Positions 54,301 through 61,451 of a stretch of DNA of 64,000 bases are shown here, piece by piece. Every line of letters begins with the position of its first letter. The first letter of the stretch is position 1. The notes beneath the pieces are model-generated. The model was not told where the DNA came from, made no database searches, and worked only from the letters and a program-made list of their open reading frames with translations. The position numbers were made by a program, and so were the translations under genes. Location of the stretch: positions 372,001 through 436,000 of the forward strand of contig NZ_AUEA01000001.1 of assembly GCF_000425745.1 (NCBI RefSeq). The letters run 5' to 3'. Source of the DNA: Pseudomonas cremoricolorata DSM 17059 = NBRC 16634. Lineage in GTDB: Bacteria > Pseudomonadota > Gammaproteobacteria > Pseudomonadales > Pseudomonadaceae.

Positions 54301-54324
54301 AAGGGTGAACAGCAGAACGTCTGA
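51307..54324 (+). CDS. soxA: sarcosine oxidase alpha subunit SoxA, 1005 aa
   Basis: Large subunit with three parts. First, an N-terminal ferredoxin-like domain ([20 protein letters not shown]) that lacks Fe-S cysteines, as usual. Second, an NAD(H)-binding flavoprotein-like domain with [20 protein letters not shown] (from about residue 172). Third, a C-terminal aminomethyltransferase/GcvT-like THF domain (from about 600 on; RARV-type [36 protein letters not shown]). Length is normal for the heterotetrameric enzyme. Start overlaps soxD. Confidence 0.95.
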   Translation: [1005 protein letters not shown]

Positions 54325-54404
54325 TACCCCGGACCGCAGGGTGTGGGGGGCTGGTATCGGCTCTCACACCCCATGCGCACTACAGAATTCAAGGCAGGTA
54401 ACAC

Positions 54405-55037
54405 ATGAGCGCTATCAACGTCTTCGAGCAAAACCCCAGCGGCAACGCCCGGGCCGAGTCGCCGCTGCACCACGCCGACCTGCGCAGCCTGGTCGGCAAG
54501 GGCCGTCAGAACGCAGGCGTGACCCTGCGTGAGCACAAATTCCTCGGTCACTTGACCCTGCGTGGCGACGGCCACGACGAGGCCTTCGCCAGTGCCGTGC
54601 AGAAGGCCCTGGGCCTGGAGCTGCCTGGCGCCTTGCAGCTGGTTTCCAGCGGCGACACCTCGCTGCAATGGGTCGGCCCCGATGAGTGGCTGCTGATCGT
54701 CCCTGGCGGCCAGGAAGTGGAAGTCGAGCAGAAACTGCGCGACGCCGCTGCCGGCCTGCACATCCAGGTGGTCAACGTCAGCGGCGGGCAGAGCCTGCTG
54801 GAACTGCGTGGCCCGAACGTGCGCCAGGTGCTGATGAAATCGACCAGCTACGACGTGCATCCGAACAATTTCCCGGTCGGCAAAGCGGTTGGTACGGTGT
54901 TCGCCAAGTCGCAACTGGTGATTCGTCGCACCGGCGAAGAGACCTGGGAACTGGTCATCCGTCGCAGCTTCTCCGACTACTGGTGGCTGTGGCTGCAGGA
55001 CGCTTCGGCGGAGTATGGTCTGGCGATCGAAGCCTAA
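54405..55037 (+). CDS. soxG: sarcosine oxidase gamma subunit SoxG, 210 aa
   Basis: GcvT-like small subunit that completes the tetramer. Family segments SLQWVGPDEWLLIVPGGQEV, VVNVSGGQSLLELRGPNVRQ and ELVIRRSFSDYWWLWLQDAS are visible. It is 80 bp after soxA and 12 bp before purU, so all five genes are probably one transcript. Confidence 0.94.
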   Translation: MSAINVFEQNPSGNARAESPLHHADLRSLVGKGRQNAGVTLREHKFLGHLTLRGDGHDEAFASAVQKALGLELPGALQLVSSGDTSLQWVGPDEWLLIVPGGQEVEVEQKLRDAAAGLHIQVVNVSGGQSLLELRGPNVRQVLMKSTSYDVHPNNFPVGKAVGTVFAKSQLVIRRTGEETWELVIRRSFSDYWWLWLQDASAEYGLAIEA

Positions 55038-55049
55038 AGGAGCATCAGC

Positions 55050-55907
55050 ATGAGTCGGGCACCGGATACCTGGATTCTCACCGCCGATTGCCCGAGCATG
55101 CTCGGCACCGTCGATGTCGTGACACGGCTGCTGTTCGAGCAGCGCTGCTACGTCACCGAGCACCATTCCTTCGATGATCGGCTGTCGGGACGCTTCTTCA
55201 TCCGCGTCGAATTCCGCCAGCCGGACGACTTCGATGAACAGGCCTTCCGTGCAGCCTTCGCCGAACGCAGCGAGCCGTTCGGCATGGCCTTCGAGCTGAC
55301 CGCACCCAATCACCGCCCCAAGGTGGTGATCATGGTCTCCAAGGCCGACCACTGCCTGAACGACCTGTTATATCGCCAGCGCATCGGCCAGTTGGGCATG
55401 GACATCGTCGCGGTGGTGTCCAACCACCCCGACCTCGAGCCACTGGCGCAGTGGCACAAGATTCCCTACTACCATTTCCCCCTTGATCCCAAAGACAAGC
55501 CTGGCCAAGAGCGCAAGGTGTTGCAGGTGATCGAGGACAGCGGCGCCGAGCTGGTGGTGCTGGCGCGCTACATGCAGGTGCTGTCGCCCGAGTTGTGCCG
55601 CCGCCTGGACGGCTGGGCGATCAATATCCACCACTCCCTGCTGCCCGGTTTCAAGGGCGCCAAGCCGTATCACCAGGCCTACAACAAGGGCGTGAAGATG
55701 GTCGGTGCCACCGCGCACTACATCAACAACGACCTCGACGAAGGCCCGATCATCGCCCAGGGCGTGGAGGTGGTGGATCACACCTACTATCCCGACGACC
55801 TGATCGCCAAGGGTCGCGACATCGAATGCCTGACCTTGGCCCGCGCCGTGGGCTATCACCTCGAGCGGCGGGTGTTCCTCAACGCCAATCGGACGGTGGT
55901 TCTCTAG
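55050..55907 (+). CDS. purU: formyltetrahydrofolate deformylase PurU, 285 aa
   Basis: Hydrolyses 10-formyl-THF to THF and formate, thus recycling folate loaded by sarcosine oxidase. An N-terminal ACT regulatory domain (ILTADCPSMLGTVDVVTRLL) is followed by the formyltransferase fold: KADHCLNDLLYRQRIGQLGM, the catalytic Asn-His region INIHHSLLPGFKGAKPY, and Asp in NNDLDEGPIIAQG. It is a pathway-specific copy; other purU genes are expected elsewhere in such genomes. Confidence 0.95.
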   Translation: MSRAPDTWILTADCPSMLGTVDVVTRLLFEQRCYVTEHHSFDDRLSGRFFIRVEFRQPDDFDEQAFRAAFAERSEPFGMAFELTAPNHRPKVVIMVSKADHCLNDLLYRQRIGQLGMDIVAVVSNHPDLEPLAQWHKIPYYHFPLDPKDKPGQERKVLQVIEDSGAELVVLARYMQVLSPELCRRLDGWAINIHHSLLPGFKGAKPYHQAYNKGVKMVGATAHYINNDLDEGPIIAQGVEVVDHTYYPDDLIAKGRDIECLTLARAVGYHLERRVFLNANRTVVL

Positions 55908-56185
55908 TCGCCTGCAGCGGCATCTTCGCGGGCAAGCCGACACTCTGGCTTGCTCGCCAATGGCCTGCCAAGCAGGCCAAACCCCTTCGCACATCCGGCC
56001 AATCACCCTCTGACGTAAAAAGACATCCCCCTGTCGCTTCCAGTCAGGGCCACCCCCCAAGACAAGACCACAATCGAACTCAGTTGCAGGGGCTGCCTGG
56101 CCCCGATCTTTCGCGTAACACATGCCGTCCACGAGGGACGGTGCTACCCAACGCTGCATAAGTACAAATCAAGCGAGGTAAGAGC
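55908..56185. other. purU-fdhA intergenic region
   Basis: 278 bp with two REP-like dyads: cttcgcgggcaagc...gcttgctcgc near 55925-55960 and ggcctgccaagcaggcc at 55961-55977. The second half is the promoter region of fdhA, with a run 'acaagaccacaatcgaactcagttgcaggggctgcctgg'. No gene is supported. Confidence 0.55.
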
Positions 56186-57385
56186 ATGTCTGGTAACCGT
56201 GGAGTGGTGTACATCGAACCCGGCAAGGTCGAAGTACGGACGATTGACTACCCCAAGATGCAAGACCCGCGCGGCAAGAAGATCGAGCACGGCGTCATCC
56301 TCAAGGTGGTCTCCACCAACATCTGCGGCTCCGACCAGCACATGGTCCGTGGCCGTACCACCGCCCAGCTGGGTCTGGTGCTGGGTCATGAAATCACCGG
56401 TCAGATCGTCGAGAAGGGCAGCGACGTCGAGCGCATGCAGATCGGCGACCTGGTCTCTGTACCGTTCAACGTTGCCTGCGGCCGCTGCCGCTCGTGCAAA
56501 GAGATGCACACCGGTGTCTGCCTGACCGTCAACCCGGCCCGTCCAGGCGGCGCCTACGGTTACGTCGACATGGGCGACTGGACCGGCGGCCAGGCCGAAT
56601 ACGTGCTGGTGCCGTACGCCGACTTCAACCTGCTGAAACTGCCTGACACCGACAAGGCCATGGAAAAGATCCGTGACCTGACCTGCCTGTCCGACATCCT
56701 GCCCACCGGCTACCACGGCGCCGTCACTGCCGGCGTCGGCCCAGGCAGCACCGTCTACGTTGCCGGTGCCGGCCCGGTCGGCCTGGCCGCTGCCGCTTCG
56801 GCGCGCCTGCTGGGCGCTGCCTGCGTTATCGTCGGCGACCTCAACCAAGCCCGCCTGGACCACGCCAAGAAGCAAGGCTTCGAAGTGGTCAACCTGTCGC
56901 TGGACACCCCGCTGCACGAGCAGATCGCCGCGATTCTCGGCGAGCCGGAAGTGGACTGCGCCATCGACGCCGTCGGCTTCGAAGCCCGCGGCCACGGTCA
57001 TGAAGGCGCCAAGCACGAAGCCCCGGCTACCGTGCTCAACTCGCTGATGCAGGTGGTGCGCGTTGCTGGCAAGATCGGTATTCCGGGCCTGTACGTCACA
57101 GAAGACCCAGGCGCGGTCGATGCCGCTGCCAAGAGCGGTGCACTGAGCGTTCGCTTCGGCCTCGGCTGGGCCAAGTCGCACAGCTTCCACACCGGCCAGA
57201 CCCCGACCATGAAGTACAACCGCCAGCTGATGCAGGCGATCATGTGGGACCGCATCAACATCGCCGAAGTGGTCGGCGTGCAAGTCATCAGCCTCGACGA
57301 CGCCCCACGCGGCTACAGCGAGTTCGATGCCGGTGTGCCGAAGAAGTTTGTGATCGATCCGCACAAGACGTTCAGTGCGGCGTAA
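56186..57385 (+). CDS. fdhA: glutathione-independent formaldehyde dehydrogenase FdhA, 399 aa
   Basis: Zinc- and tightly-bound-NAD medium-chain dehydrogenase that oxidises formaldehyde (released by GbcAB) to formate. Catalytic zinc ligands are in TNICGSDQHMVRG and LGHEITGQIVEKG; the structural-zinc lobe is VACGRCRSCKEMHTGVC. The NAD fold has VYVAGAGPVGLAAAASARLL. The length of 399 aa and the insertion relative to alcohol dehydrogenases match P. putida formaldehyde dismutase/dehydrogenase. A strong terminator follows. Confidence 0.95.
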   Translation: MSGNRGVVYIEPGKVEVRTIDYPKMQDPRGKKIEHGVILKVVSTNICGSDQHMVRGRTTAQLGLVLGHEITGQIVEKGSDVERMQIGDLVSVPFNVACGRCRSCKEMHTGVCLTVNPARPGGAYGYVDMGDWTGGQAEYVLVPYADFNLLKLPDTDKAMEKIRDLTCLSDILPTGYHGAVTAGVGPGSTVYVAGAGPVGLAAAASARLLGAACVIVGDLNQARLDHAKKQGFEVVNLSLDTPLHEQIAAILGEPEVDCAIDAVGFEARGHGHEGAKHEAPATVLNSLMQVVRVAGKIGIPGLYVTEDPGAVDAAAKSGALSVRFGLGWAKSHSFHTGQTPTMKYNRQLMQAIMWDRINIAEVVGVQVISLDDAPRGYSEFDAGVPKKFVIDPHKTFSAA

Positions 57386-57402
57386 GGCAAGTTCGTTGAA
57401 CG

Positions 57403-57432
57403 AAGCCCCTCTTGCGAGGGGCTTTTTTTTTC
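57403..57432 (+). terminator. intrinsic terminator after fdhA
   Basis: Perfect 9-bp stem AAGCCCCTC / GAGGGGCTT with loop TTGC, followed by seven or more T. The T-run touches the stop codon of the converging RHS protein 3. Confidence 0.92.
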
Positions 57433-58348
57433 ATGGCGGGTCTTGGCGTCTACTGTAGTAATTGCTTTGCCGGAGGTTATGGGCATGCTCCACGAAGTCT
57501 GACATGGAGCGACGAACAGGGCTTGGAGAGCGACTGCTCGCAGGGGTCGAATCTCTGGATGTATCCGTAGACGGCACGCTCGCGGAAACGCGGCGCTGGG
57601 TTGGATCTGGCGAGGTTATCTCCATCAAACCACTTGTGCTGCCATGCGGCCACGCGGTGGGTGCCTGAGCGAAAACTCTGTCGGGTAGTCCCACATACCG
57701 CGCTGAATCGTTAACAGCTTCAACAGTTGATGGACTGGGAGTCGAGGGTCTGGGATTGGGAGCAACGCGTGCTTCTGGCCTGTTTACTTTCGCAGGCCTT
57801 GGCGCGGTTATGAACATTAGTCCCGTGCAGCCCGTATGGGGAACAGGGCGGGGAGGCGGCCTCCTGAACTTCAAGATTGCTTTGGCCAAAACACCAAAAC
57901 TGAGATGGCCCGTTCTATCAGATCGATTGACGGGGTCGCCCAAACAATAGCAATAGGCGTTCAGCCCTCCCAGTGCAAATGGGCTCCAGCTATCAGCTGA
58001 GCAAAAACGCATCAATGTTGACGAATAGGCGCGATAGCCATTGCCTAGCAGTGCACCGAGCAATTCTGAATGCTGAGGTTCTCCGTTGAATCCGAGTAAT
58101 GTACTGGAGGATGGCAGTAAAGGATCATGTCCGTAAGCGGTATAGATATGAGACTCCCCCCGTTCGCTTTCTCGTAGGTGGAGGATGGTGCCTGCATTAT
58201 CTGTCGCGAGGAAACCAGTGAAGTGGATACTCCCCGTTTGTCGTTCTGCCACGGCAACATCACCGGCGCGCAGTATTCGTCGGCAATGGTGGCGTTGCGT
58301 AGCGCTGGAGAGCCGGCCGTCTTGATAGAAGAATGACTTAAAGCCCAT
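57431..58348 (-). CDS. orphan RHS-core protein 3 with disordered Pro/Ser/Thr-rich C-terminus, 305 aa
   Basis: I prefer the ATG at 58348 (MGFKSFFYQDGRLSSATQRH), which has ggag 6 nt upstream and aligns with RHS protein 4 (FYQNRRL...). A longer frame to 58555 exists. Layout: FYQ-type N-terminus; TGFLATDNAGTILHLRESER; YTAYGHDPLLPSSSTLLGFN; then the core ALLGNGYRAYSSTLMRFCSA, SPFALGGLNAYCYCLGDPVN, SDRTG (about residues 120-165); then about 140 residues rich in Pro, Ser, Arg and Thr with no visible fold. The core's DPTG is changed to DRTG. No immunity gene is seen. Confidence 0.65.
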   Translation of the reverse strand: MGFKSFFYQDGRLSSATQRHHCRRILRAGDVAVAERQTGSIHFTGFLATDNAGTILHLRESERGESHIYTAYGHDPLLPSSSTLLGFNGEPQHSELLGALLGNGYRAYSSTLMRFCSADSWSPFALGGLNAYCYCLGDPVNRSDRTGHLSFGVLAKAILKFRRPPPRPVPHTGCTGLMFITAPRPAKVNRPEARVAPNPRPSTPSPSTVEAVNDSARYVGLPDRVFAQAPTAWPHGSTSGLMEITSPDPTQRRVSASVPSTDTSRDSTPASSRSPSPVRRSMSDFVEHAHNLRQSNYYSRRQDPP

Positions 58349-58578
58349 ATATGGCTCCGCGATGCATGATGGCGCAGATGAATATCTTAAGTAGTCGGTC
58401 AAATAATGAAACTGGTAGAAATAATAGCTCTGCGAACGGCTGGGGCTATGGGATAAGCCAATGTTGAGCCACAAGCCAGTCTTGTTTCCCGCATCGACCT
58501 GGGAAAACTCTGGCATCAGTCCGCTGCTCATGCGGTTGCGACCCATAAGTCCCACCTACGCAACCATGTTGCACGGGT

Positions 58579-58870
58579 TTACCGTGGCATCTCAGGCGAG
58601 CAGTCCCAGGGCATCAGAGCTGGGTAGTCTGCTACTGACGAGGCGCGCTGCAGCCGCTCCAGTACGTGGCGCAAATACGTATACGATTCTTGGCCGTTGA
58701 TTTTAGCGGTCTCGACCAAGCTATAGATCTCCGCGCTGGCACTGGCGCCATTGACGGTGTCGCTGAACCCCTGGGCCTTGCGCCCTATGGCAAAAGGCTT
58801 GATCGCTCTTTCGGCTGCGCTGTTATCGATGTGCCTGACGGTGGCAGAGGGATCGCTGTTGAGGGCCCCA
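58579..58870 (-). pseudogene. IS66-family transposase remnant (C-terminal part)
   Basis: Minus-strand reading shows the IS66 catalytic Glu region HIDNSAAERAIKPFAIGRKA followed by FSDTVNGASASAEIYSLVET and a tail ending SPEMPR. This is the last 95 or so residues of a TnpC-type transposase. The part upstream in the same frame (to 58929) is unrelated, so the gene is truncated at its 5' side. It resembles the fragment at the left window edge in 26 of 45 compared positions by eye, but is on the other strand. Confidence 0.75.
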
Positions 58871-59078
58871 GCCGGAACCGGCGCTACGTTTGACCCTGCG
58901 AACGTCCTGTTCAGCAAATTCACGGCCATTTCCTACGTTTTCCCGAGAATAGACCTACGCGTTTTATCTAGTTATTTAGCACTTCGGGAAATACCCTACG
59001 CCGCGTGTCGAACGCCGTCTGATTGCTCCGGGGATCCGTGGCCTCTAGGCTCACCGCGTCGCTGAGTGGTTCAGCGAT

Positions 59079-59250
59079 GGGGTGTGGAAGCCCGCGAGAG
59101 CATTCAGGTGTTGTCGTCATGGCGGCTGAACGCGGGAGGCCTCGTGCCTACCGAGTTCTCCTGAATGCGCTCGGGCTTCCACCCCGCGTCCAGCCGCCAC
59201 CCATTGTGTGGAAGCGAAAGGTGCGGCAGAAACCTGCATTCAGGTGTTTT
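59079..59250 (+). promoter_or_regulatory. structured leader of the DUF6124-like gene, possible two-state RNA switch
   Basis: Long inverted repeat: GTGGAAGCCCGCGAGAGCAT-TCAGG (59084-59108) pairs with CCTGAATGCGCTCGGGCTTC-CAC (59160-59182). The sequence GCATTCAGGTGTT of the left arm is repeated at 59236-59248, where its AGGTG is the Shine-Dalgarno of the gene starting at 59251. So CCTGAATGC (59160-59168) can pair either with the first copy, leaving the ribosome site free, or with the second copy, covering it. This arrangement is typical of translational control by alternative RNA folds. Ligand or trigger is unknown. Confidence 0.55.
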
Positions 59251-59517
59251 ATGAGTAAACCGATCCCCGATTCGCCTTCTGCTCTCTCAATCACGAATAC
59301 CAGCAAACCTATCGAGCGCCAGCCTCCACTATTCCGACTAACCCCCGGAATACCCCCAGAACTCGCCCACGAACACGTCTCCATCCTGCTCGGCTACATC
59401 ACCCATCTCATCCACCAGGGAGACGCAGATGATGATCACAAGTTGCTCGGCGCTGCGGGTTACTTGAGCGAACTGGCCAATACGCTCATGAACGATATTG
59501 AGGTCCGAGCCGGGTAG
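59251..59517 (+). CDS. DUF6124-like small protein, 88 aa
   Basis: Small protein MSKPIPDSPSALSITNTSKP with a disordered first third, then a helical part LAHEHVSILLGYITHLIHQG and KLLGAAGYLSELANTLMNDI. This layout (short 'P-x-P' N-terminus, 'ILLxxI' helix, then a second helix) is that of the DUF6124/DUF3077 proteins, which are numerous and of unknown function in Pseudomonas. Start at 59251 follows the AGGTG ribosome site of the structured leader. It converges with RHS protein 4. Confidence 0.65.
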   Translation: MSKPIPDSPSALSITNTSKPIERQPPLFRLTPGIPPELAHEHVSILLGYITHLIHQGDADDDHKLLGAAGYLSELANTLMNDIEVRAG

Positions 59518-59548
59518 GAGCGGGCGGTGGGTGCTTCGGGCATTTGTG

Positions 59549-59659
59549 ATGACTGGTGTGGCGGAGCTACTCCTGGCGGGGGCGGTGGTATGGCTACTCG
59601 CCACCGCCCCGCTCTATGTCCGCGACTGTTTTCGCCTGGCCGCCAGCAACCCTGACTGA
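59549..59659 (+). CDS. possible small membrane protein, 36 aa
   Basis: An ATG frame encodes MTGVAELLLAGAVVWLLATA followed by PLYVRDCFRLAASNPD. It would be one transmembrane helix and a short positively charged tail. It begins 32 bp after the DUF6124-like gene on the same strand. The ribosome site is poor (gggcatttgtg), which is the main reason for low confidence. Confidence 0.3.
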   Translation: MTGVAELLLAGAVVWLLATAPLYVRDCFRLAASNPD

Positions 59660-59688
59660 CTTCTTTTTCAAGAAGTTTCGCACAGGGC

Positions 59689-60675
59689 CTAAGATACCGC
59701 GCCTCTTAAAGATATCATGGCGTCCGCGGCTTGCCCGCTTAACAAGCCTCCAGAAAGAGAAGTACTATTAGCTGAACCAGTTTTTATTTTGGGAGTCCGA
59801 AGGCGTGCGTCGCCATACCATTCCTGTTGGGTTAATCCCGAGTATTCAATCTCCCTGGCTTTCTGTTGTTCGCGAGATAGCACTGTTGTTGATGGGTTTG
59901 AGGTGTATTTCTGGGGCTCGGCGTTTAGGTAAGCTCGATTCATCCGATTAGAATTTTGCGCCAGTTTGGGCAACTGCCCGCCATTGCGTGTTATCCGTGA
60001 TTCATGTTTTGAAATATGAGATTGCATCCCCTTGATGTTTGCTTGAATGGCAGAGTTTTTAGCTTGCCTCTGAAGGTCGAGGGCACCCTTGCGATTCTCC
60101 ATGAATTGCTGCTGGGCTTCATATCTTTTATTAGTGTAGTGATTGAGTCTTTGTGTTGATGAATCGATAATGCTCTGTTTGGATCTGAAGAGCGTTCGAA
60201 GTGGGAACCATACTTTGAAGTGGCCAGTAGGGTCTATATTGTTGACAGGATCGCCACCGCAATAACAGTACGCATTAATCCCTCCTTCATCGAATGGACT
60301 GGCACTGTCAGCCGATGCAAAACGCATCAAACGAGTGTTGAACGATCTATAGCCATTGCCTAACAGGTAGTCGATGCCGAACGACTCGGGCCGCTCAGCG
60401 TTGAATGCGGCCATCGGCTGACTGGAAGAGGGCAGGTCGCAATAGCCGTAGGGCGAGTAATTGAGCGCCTGCGCCTCGCTTTGCTCGGCAGCGGCAATAT
60501 GTAAAACAGAGCCCAATCGGTCGCTGACCATTAGCGACTGTTTCGATCCTGGGCTGTTTTGCACTAGAGGAATGCCGTCGATCCAGTGAAGCGTTCGTGT
60601 CGCTTCAGGGGTTTTCAACGTTTGAAGTCTACGATTCTGGTAGAAGTAGAGTGCACCTGGCGTGTGTTTCTTCAT
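59689..60675 (-). CDS. orphan RHS-core protein 4 with long helical C-terminus, 328 aa
   Basis: Start at 60675 (MKKHTPGALYFYQNRRLQTL) has ggag 7 nt upstream. N-terminal part: FYQNRRL, HWIDGIPLVQNSPGSKQSLM, SDRLGSVLHIAAAEQSEAQA, YSPYGY; then the core YLLGNGYRSFNTRLMRFASA, SPFDEGGINAYCYCGGDPVN, IDPTG (about residues 115-165). The C-terminal 165 residues are rich in Asn, Gln and Lys with a long predicted coiled coil (STQRLNHYTNKRYEAQQQFM, QRQAKNSAIQANIKGMQSHI). GC is clearly lower than in the neighbouring core genes, so the C-terminal part is probably acquired. No immunity gene is seen. Confidence 0.7.
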   Translation of the reverse strand: MKKHTPGALYFYQNRRLQTLKTPEATRTLHWIDGIPLVQNSPGSKQSLMVSDRLGSVLHIAAAEQSEAQALNYSPYGYCDLPSSSQPMAAFNAERPESFGIDYLLGNGYRSFNTRLMRFASADSASPFDEGGINAYCYCGGDPVNNIDPTGHFKVWFPLRTLFRSKQSIIDSSTQRLNHYTNKRYEAQQQFMENRKGALDLQRQAKNSAIQANIKGMQSHISKHESRITRNGGQLPKLAQNSNRMNRAYLNAEPQKYTSNPSTTVLSREQQKAREIEYSGLTQQEWYGDARLRTPKIKTGSANSTSLSGGLLSGQAADAMISLRGAVS

Positions 60676-60838
60676 GGGATGACTCCAGATCAAATGGCTA
60701 CGTCGTTGTAGGGGCAGCATTCATCTGCCGCTCCGTACGTGCTTGTAGCCTGATGATGATGGAGACAACGGGCGTTGAATACTGACATAAATGGCAGGTG
60801 CGCAGGCTATCTTGGAGGCGCGTCCAGCACTGAAAAAC

Positions 60839-61120
60839 TCAGCGTTTGCTGGCCATTTCGTAGGCTTCGCCACGCTCTCGCTTACCCACTGAAAGCACCA
60901 GCACTGCCACGTGGTCTGCTTCCACTCGGTACACTAGTCGATAGCCCGAAGCCTTCAATTTGATCTTGTAGTGGTCCGTCAACCCGCGTAACGCATCCTT
61001 CGGCACGTGCGGGAGCTCGAGACGCTCGCGGAGCTTTTTCTTGAATTGTTCGCGGACGGTATGCCCCAGTTTTTCCCATTCCTTTAGCGCAGCGCAGTGA
61101 AACCTAAGGTTATAGGTCAT
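60839..61120 (-). CDS. relE: RelE/ParE-superfamily toxin, 93 aa
   Basis: Predicted ribosome-dependent mRNA endonuclease. The sequence NLRFHCAALKEWEKLGHTVR, then LRERLELPHVPKDALRGLTD HYKIKL is followed by ASGYRLVYRVEADHVAVLVL and SVGKRERGEAYEMA; the basic residues and the final GKRE-x-x-Y pattern match RelE. It overlaps the antitoxin gene upstream by 11 nt, normal for type II toxin-antitoxin pairs. It is the second gene of the pair. Confidence 0.9.
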   Translation of the reverse strand: MTYNLRFHCAALKEWEKLGHTVREQFKKKLRERLELPHVPKDALRGLTDHYKIKLKASGYRLVYRVEADHVAVLVLSVGKRERGEAYEMASKR

Positions 61121-61355
61121 CCAGATCTACCTGTACCGAAGGTCCGTTGGAGCGTGCTTTGGCGATTTCGATCAGCTCGAGATCGTCCAGACGCTCCATC
61201 ATCGCTTCGTATAGTTCGGCAGGAACCATATAGCCCATCACGCGATTATGATTGAGTACGGCGACCGGCATGCCGTCTGCGCTGGACAAGATACTGGAAG
61301 GGTTTTTCTTCAACTCTGACACGCTGACAGCGATGCTGGCGAAAATATTTTGCAT
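61110..61355 (-). CDS. relB: RelB/Phd-type antitoxin, 81 aa
   Basis: DNA-binding antitoxin of the Phd/YefM fold: ASIAVSVSELKKNPSSILSS, then DGMPVAVLNHNRVMGYMVPA and ELYEAMMERLDDLELIEIAK. The C-terminal acidic tail (VQVDLDDL) is the toxin-neutralising part. The promoter region just upstream (61356-61451) is AT-rich and has the palindrome CTTTATAAAG at 61389-61398, a possible autoregulatory operator. Confidence 0.9.
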   Translation of the reverse strand: MQNIFASIAVSVSELKKNPSSILSSADGMPVAVLNHNRVMGYMVPAELYEAMMERLDDLELIEIAKARSNGPSVQVDLDDL

Positions 61356-61388
61356 GATAAAGCCCTATTTAAAGGTCAATACTTTGGT

Positions 61389-61398
61389 CTTTATAAAG
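61389..61398. promoter_or_regulatory. short palindrome upstream of relBE, possible operator
   Basis: CTTTATAAAG is a perfect 10-bp dyad 34-43 bp before the relB start. It overlaps a possible -10 (TATAAA). Antitoxins of this family usually repress their own promoter at such dyads. No direct evidence. Confidence 0.35.
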
Positions 61399-61451
61399 AG
61401 CTTTTGCAACTCTTCGATTACTCACCACAGGTTCTCCAGCGGCAACTGAGA

